Positions 6,868 to 9,809 of a stretch of 9,809 nucleotides of DNA are shown piece by piece. The notes below the pieces were generated by a model. The model was not told the origin of the DNA. It searched no databases and saw only the letters and a program-made list of their open reading frames with translations. The stretch lies in assembly GCA_023133395.1 (NCBI GenBank), contig JAGLWO010000276.1, positions 1-9,809 of the forward strand. The letters run 5' to 3'. The position numbers and the translations under genes are program-made. Position 1 is the stretch's first letter. Each line of letters starts with the position of its first letter. Origin of the DNA: Candidatus Cloacimonadota bacterium. GTDB taxonomy: Bacteria; Cloacimonadota; Cloacimonadia; Cloacimonadales; TCS61.

Positions 6868-7680
6868 CCATAAAATTATTAGTAAAACCAACATATTAAT
6901 TTTCATTAGTAATGATACTCGTGAGTATCTGTGCTTATTTAATTTCCTTAATAAATAGATTATGAATAAAATCAGAGGAATTGTAACTAATAGATTCAAA
7001 ATTATGAAGGTAGTTAATGTAATTAATTCCAAGTATAATAAAAAACAATTAAAGATTAATATGCAAAGAATTGGCAAAATAGAAATTATAGTGATATTTT
7101 TCCTTCCGACTTTTATTGCCAGAGTTCTTGCTCCAAGTTTTACATCACCTTCGATATCTTCACTGTCCTTAATAAATTCTCTGATAAGCGTATAAAGGAA
7201 AGCATAAATAGCGACTATGAGTCCATTCTTAAAATTATTGTTACTTAATCCCCCATAGATAAATGTGCTGGCTGCAGTATAGGCTATTAAAATATTACCA
7301 ATCAGAAAGCTCATCTTGAAAGATTTGGCGTAAAAAAATAGGATTAAGCTATTTAAGATTGCGATAAGAACGCAATAGATATTTTGTGTGAAGAAACTCA
7401 ATGTAATACCAGAAATAAAAAGAAAAATTGCATATATGTATGCAGTTTTGGGATTAATTTTTCCGGAAGGTAAAACACGATGAGGTTTATTAATTATATC
7501 AATAGGGAGATCGAAAAAATCGTTAATAACATAACCAGCTCCAGCAATTAAGGTGGCAGATACCATAGCAAAGATTACAATCCAAAAATTGTTATTAATT
7601 GAATTATAATATGCTCCAAAAAGAATTGTAAGTGCAACAAACAGGCAATTAAAAGGTCTTATTATTTTTAAAAAAAGCAT
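6859..7680 (-). CDS. UbiA superfamily prenyltransferase, DGGGP synthase type
   Basis: A 273-residue integral membrane protein with about eight to nine hydrophobic helices. The first Asp-rich motif is NDFFDLPID (Asn53, Asp54, Asp57, Asp61), followed by NKPHRVLPSGKI (64-75). The second is KDSEDIEGD (Asp172, Asp175, Asp179), preceded by IRE and followed by GARTLAIKVG (183-192). This pattern (PSG after the first motif, REF-KD-ED-EGD in the second) matches digeranylgeranylglyceryl phosphate synthase better than quinone-pathway UbiA or MenA. The expected reaction adds a second geranylgeranyl chain to GGGP at the membrane. It lies six bases after the polyprenyl synthase stop and two bases before the GGGP synthase start, so all three steps are adjacent. 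Another UbiA acceptor remains possible. There is no clear ribosome site before its ATG, so it may rely on coupling with the upstream gene. Confidence 0.88.
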   Translation of the reverse strand: MLFLKIIRPFNCLFVALTILFGAYYNSINNNFWIVIFAMVSATLIAGAGYVINDFFDLPIDIINKPHRVLPSGKINPKTAYIYAIFLFISGITLSFFTQNIYCVLIAILNSLILFFYAKSFKMSFLIGNILIAYTAASTFIYGGLSNNNFKNGLIVAIYAFLYTLIREFIKDSEDIEGDVKLGARTLAIKVGRKNITIISILPILCILIFNCFLLYLELITLTTFIILNLLVTIPLILFIIYLLRKLNKHRYSRVSLLMKINMLVLLIILWVG

Positions 7681-7686
7681 AAAAAA

Positions 7687-8574
7687 TTATGGTAACCGGT
7701 CTTTTATCATGTTAACGAATTCAATTAGAACATCGTTGTTCTTCATATTTTTTATTAAATTGTATGAGTCCCTAAGAAGTTTCTCAGCCATCTTTTTGGA
7801 TTTTTCAAGACCGATTAAGGATGGATAAGTTGCCTTATTATTTCTGGAATCTCCACCAGGTTCTTTTCCCAAGATATCGAAACTACCAACTTCATCAAGA
7901 ATATCATCAACTATCTGGTAAGCTAATCCGAGATTAAGAGCAAAGTTTCCAAGAGTTATCGAGGTATTTTCTTCAGCTCCATAAATAATACAAGCCAGTT
8001 CCATAGCTGCTTGGAGTAAAGCACCCGTTTTTTTAAGATGGATATATCTTAGAGTATTTATATTGATTTTCTTCTTTGCAGATAATATATCAACAGCTTG
8101 CCCACCAATCATTCCACGTGTCGACATGGCTTTAGTTAATATCTGAATACAATTTAAAGAGATATTTTTATTTTTAATTTCAGTTAAAATCTCTATTGCT
8201 TTTGTTATAAGTGCATCTCCAGCAAGAATTGCTGTTGCTTCCCCGAATTTAATATGACAGCTTAGTTGTCCTCTACGTTCCCTGGAATTATCTACACTGG
8301 GTAGGTCGTCGTGGATTAGTGATGCTGTGTGAACTAATTCTAGTGCGCATGCTGTTGAAAGTAATCTCTCAAGACGGTTAATGTTTTTCCTGCCGATAAG
8401 CATTTCATAGGTGGCAAAGAATAAGATTGGTCGTAGTCTTTTTCCCTCGCTGAAAACACTGTATCTCATGGCTTCGTGTAACTGTTGTGGATATTCATCA
8501 GATGGAGCTAAGTATTTATCTAAAGCTTTTTCTAAAATTACTTTCCTGGTTTTGAAATATTCCTGTATTAACAA
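7687..8574 (-). CDS. Polyprenyl diphosphate synthase, probably GGPP-forming
   Basis: A 295-residue all-helical trans-prenyltransferase of the FPP/GGPP synthase family. It has EGKRLRP (43-49, substrate-binding Lys/Arg), the first Asp-rich motif DDLPSVD (89-95), RRG shortly after (100-102), GDAL (119-122), GGQAVD (157-162), a KKTG segment (181-184), and the second Asp-rich motif DDILD (223-227), followed by GKEPGGD and NKATYP. The residue five positions before the first Asp motif is Ala84, in HTASLIHDD. FPP synthases such as IspA carry a bulky aromatic there, while GGPP synthases such as CrtE carry Ala, so a C20 product is likely. It starts with TTG, supported by a GAGAGG site six bases upstream; the first internal ATG is codon 36 and would remove helices. 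The gap to the upstream dehydrogenase gene is 11 bases. It probably feeds GGPP to the next two genes. Confidence 0.93.
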   Translation of the reverse strand: MLIQEYFKTRKVILEKALDKYLAPSDEYPQQLHEAMRYSVFSEGKRLRPILFFATYEMLIGRKNINRLERLLSTACALELVHTASLIHDDLPSVDNSRERRGQLSCHIKFGEATAILAGDALITKAIEILTEIKNKNISLNCIQILTKAMSTRGMIGGQAVDILSAKKKININTLRYIHLKKTGALLQAAMELACIIYGAEENTSITLGNFALNLGLAYQIVDDILDEVGSFDILGKEPGGDSRNNKATYPSLIGLEKSKKMAEKLLRDSYNLIKNMKNNDVLIEFVNMIKDRLP

Positions 8575-8587
8575 TATGTACCTCTCT
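8572..8587 (-). promoter_or_regulatory. Strong ribosome site with a TTG start codon
   Basis: AGAGAGG (8581-8587, overlapping the upstream TAG stop) is followed by six bases and then TTG (8572-8574). No ATG or GTG lies in this position. The spacing makes TTG the likely start of the polyprenyl synthase. A weak start codon here could lower GGPP synthase output relative to its neighbours. Confidence 0.65.
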
Positions 8588-9620
8588 ACTCATGTAGGGG
8601 AAGAGCTATTTTCTTACCTGTTCTTGCAGATTTATACATCGCTAAAACTAATTCCAATGATTTTCTACCGCTTCTTCCATCAATACTTGGTTTTGCTTTA
8701 TTCTGAAGAACATCAACTACATTTCTAAAATAACCCAGATGACCAAAGCCATAAATTGATGGGGGATCACTAGTAACAGAATCGATCAGTTTATCATCAT
8801 CATCATAATCTTTGAATTCCCAGTGTTCAATTTTATTCACAGCAACTCCACCAACCCTTACAGTACCGTATTCACCCAATATTGTTATAGATCCCTCGTA
8901 ATTTTTAGGATAGGTGTTCATTGTAACTTCTACTACACCGATGGCACCATTTCTGAAATGAATTATTCCAGCACCTTCGTCTTCAGTTTCGATATTGTGG
9001 TTTAATGTTGTTGTGAATGCCATAACTGATTCAACTGGTCCCATTAACCACTGAATCAGATCAAAGTAGTGGGAAGCCTGATTCATAAATGCACCACCGT
9101 CAAATTCCCATGTTCCACGCCATTTTGCCATATCATAATAGCTTTGAGGACGAGTCCATCGCACTGTTGCATTTGCGCTAAAAAGTCGACCAAACCTACC
9201 TTTATCAATTGCCTTCTTTAATAATTGTACTGGTGGATTGAGACGATTTTGTTTAACTACAAAAAGCTCAACTTCATTTTCATCGCAAGCGTTTACAAGT
9301 TTATCTGCAGATTTTAAATCTATTGCCATTGGTTTTTCTGTAATTATATGGATCTTGCGAGATGCAGATTCGATACCCATATTAGGATGCATACCGCTTG
9401 GAGTACAAATTAGCATAGCATCAACGTCTTCATTATCAAGCATTTTCTTGTAATCCTTGTAATAGGATTTGATATGATATTTATCTGATGCTTCTTTCGC
9501 TCTTTTTTCGATAATGTCAGCACAGGCAATAATTTCTGCATCTTCAATTTGTTCTATAGCCTGAAAGTGTTTTGATGAAATTCTTCCGCAACCAACTAAT
9601 GCAAATTTTATCTTTTTCAT
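8586..9620 (-). CDS. Gfo/Idh/MocA oxidoreductase, WlbA/WbpB-like (UDP-GlcNAcA 3-dehydrogenase candidate)
   Basis: A 344-residue NAD-dependent dehydrogenase. The N-terminal Rossmann domain has FALVGCGRIS (6-15, GxGxxx cofactor loop). TPSGMHP (73-79) follows, then the catalytic EKP at 95-97 (Lys96). The C-terminal half has KQNRLNPP (123-130), RWTRPQSYYDMAKWRGTW (154-171) and GGAFMNQASHYFD (175-187) with His184 as the second catalytic residue. These segments closely resemble WlbA/WbpB, which oxidise C3 of UDP-N-acetylglucosaminuronate on the way to diaminated uronic acids of O-antigens and capsules. The partner aminotransferase (WlbC/WbpE), acetyltransferase and epimerase are not in the window, so the exact sugar is uncertain. 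It is the first gene of the long unit and precedes the polyprenyl synthase by 11 bases. The ribosome site (GGAAA) is weak. Confidence 0.9.
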   Translation of the reverse strand: MKKIKFALVGCGRISSKHFQAIEQIEDAEIIACADIIEKRAKEASDKYHIKSYYKDYKKMLDNEDVDAMLICTPSGMHPNMGIESASRKIHIITEKPMAIDLKSADKLVNACDENEVELFVVKQNRLNPPVQLLKKAIDKGRFGRLFSANATVRWTRPQSYYDMAKWRGTWEFDGGAFMNQASHYFDLIQWLMGPVESVMAFTTTLNHNIETEDEGAGIIHFRNGAIGVVEVTMNTYPKNYEGSITILGEYGTVRVGGVAVNKIEHWEFKDYDDDDKLIDSVTSDPPSIYGFGHLGYFRNVVDVLQNKAKPSIDGRSGRKSLELVLAMYKSARTGKKIALPLHE

Positions 9621-9658
9621 TTATTTTTTCCAATTCTTATTATCTTTTAAAGCTCATC

Positions 9659-9687
9659 CAAATAATTATTGTTATTATTACTGTCAA
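9659..9687 (-). promoter_or_regulatory. Weak candidate promoter of the long operon
   Basis: On the minus strand a perfect TTGACA (9682-9687) is followed after 17 bases by TATTTG (9659-9664), a poor -10 box. The start would lie about 30 bases before the dehydrogenase ATG. No better pair is evident in 9621-9809, but the real promoter may be further upstream, outside the window. Confidence 0.3.
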
Positions 9688-9696
9688 TCAATAATT
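9664..9696. repeat. Inverted repeat spanning the candidate -35 box
   Basis: AATTATTG (9664-9671) and CAATAATT (9689-9696) are perfect eight-base inverted arms separated by 17 bases. TTGACA sits between them, so a repressor bound here could cover the promoter. Both arms are mostly A/T and could arise by chance. Without a GC stem or following T-run it does not look like a terminator. The rest of 9697-9809 shows no gene. Confidence 0.3.
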
Positions 9697-9809
9697 GGCT
9701 TTGTAAATGGGTATAATGAGTAAAACTGGTAAGATAGTCTTTCTAAATTAGGGTAATACTTTTCTAGTTGAAATTAATTGGTTTTTTGTATTATTCGAAT
9801 GAATATGGT

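Noticed and set aside
6857..6871. Longer GGGP synthase start at the ATG at 6869-6871
   Set aside because: It adds MGRII, overlaps the UbiA gene by 13 bases and has no ribosome site, while the next ATG has AGGA at five-base spacing.
8411..8728. Plus-strand open frame of 105 codons across the dehydrogenase/GGPP synthase junction
   Set aside because: It is antisense to two well-supported genes with conserved motifs, and its translation shows no family features.
9708..9753. Plus-strand TATAAT (9712-9717) followed by a short ATG frame
   Set aside because: There is no -35 box at proper spacing, and the frame ends after about 11 codons, so no plus-strand gene can be supported before the window edge.

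Overview
The window holds thirteen protein genes, all on the minus strand and tightly packed. One of them is cut by the left edge. The DNA is A+T-rich (roughly one third G+C by eye). I see no rRNA, tRNA, CRISPR array, insertion sequence or phage gene. Gene style (Shine-Dalgarno sites, four-base ATGA overlaps, a lipoprotein with a WCGWC thioredoxin fold) is bacterial. A bacterial-type GGGP synthase beside a DGGGP-synthase-like UbiA protein suggests an FCB-group bacterium, possibly a Cloacimonadota-like or related uncultured lineage. That placement is inference and weak.

The genes form two apparent transcription units, both reading right to left. The long unit runs from 9620 down to 1510 with nine genes separated by 0-14 bases or overlapping: a WlbA/WbpB-like sugar-nucleotide dehydrogenase, a short-chain polyprenyl diphosphate synthase (TTG start), a UbiA prenyltransferase of the DGGGP synthase type, a GGGP synthase, a CpsB/YwqE-type PHP phosphatase, an extended SDR (epimerase/dehydratase fold), a class I methyltransferase-like protein, a YbhN/AglD-type flippase-like membrane protein and a MoxR AAA+ ATPase. 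The 189 bases upstream of it carry a possible promoter and an inverted repeat but no gene.

The core of this unit is three adjacent enzymes that together could make GGPP, attach it to glycerol-1-phosphate and add a second chain. This is the route to digeranylgeranylglyceryl phosphate, the precursor of archaeal ether lipids. The remaining steps (glycerol-1-phosphate dehydrogenase, CDP-archaeol synthase, geranylgeranyl reductase) are not in this window. The flanking sugar dehydrogenase, polysaccharide-type phosphatase, SDR, methyltransferase and flippase-like protein suggest, as a hypothesis, that the lipid core is linked to glycan or glycolipid assembly and membrane transport.

The short unit starts at a candidate promoter at 1475-1502 and encodes a CxxC glutaredoxin-like protein, a cysteine-containing MarR regulator, a YhfA-like OsmC protein and a thioredoxin-fold lipoprotein that leaves the window on the left. 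It looks like a small thiol/redox-response operon with its own regulator.
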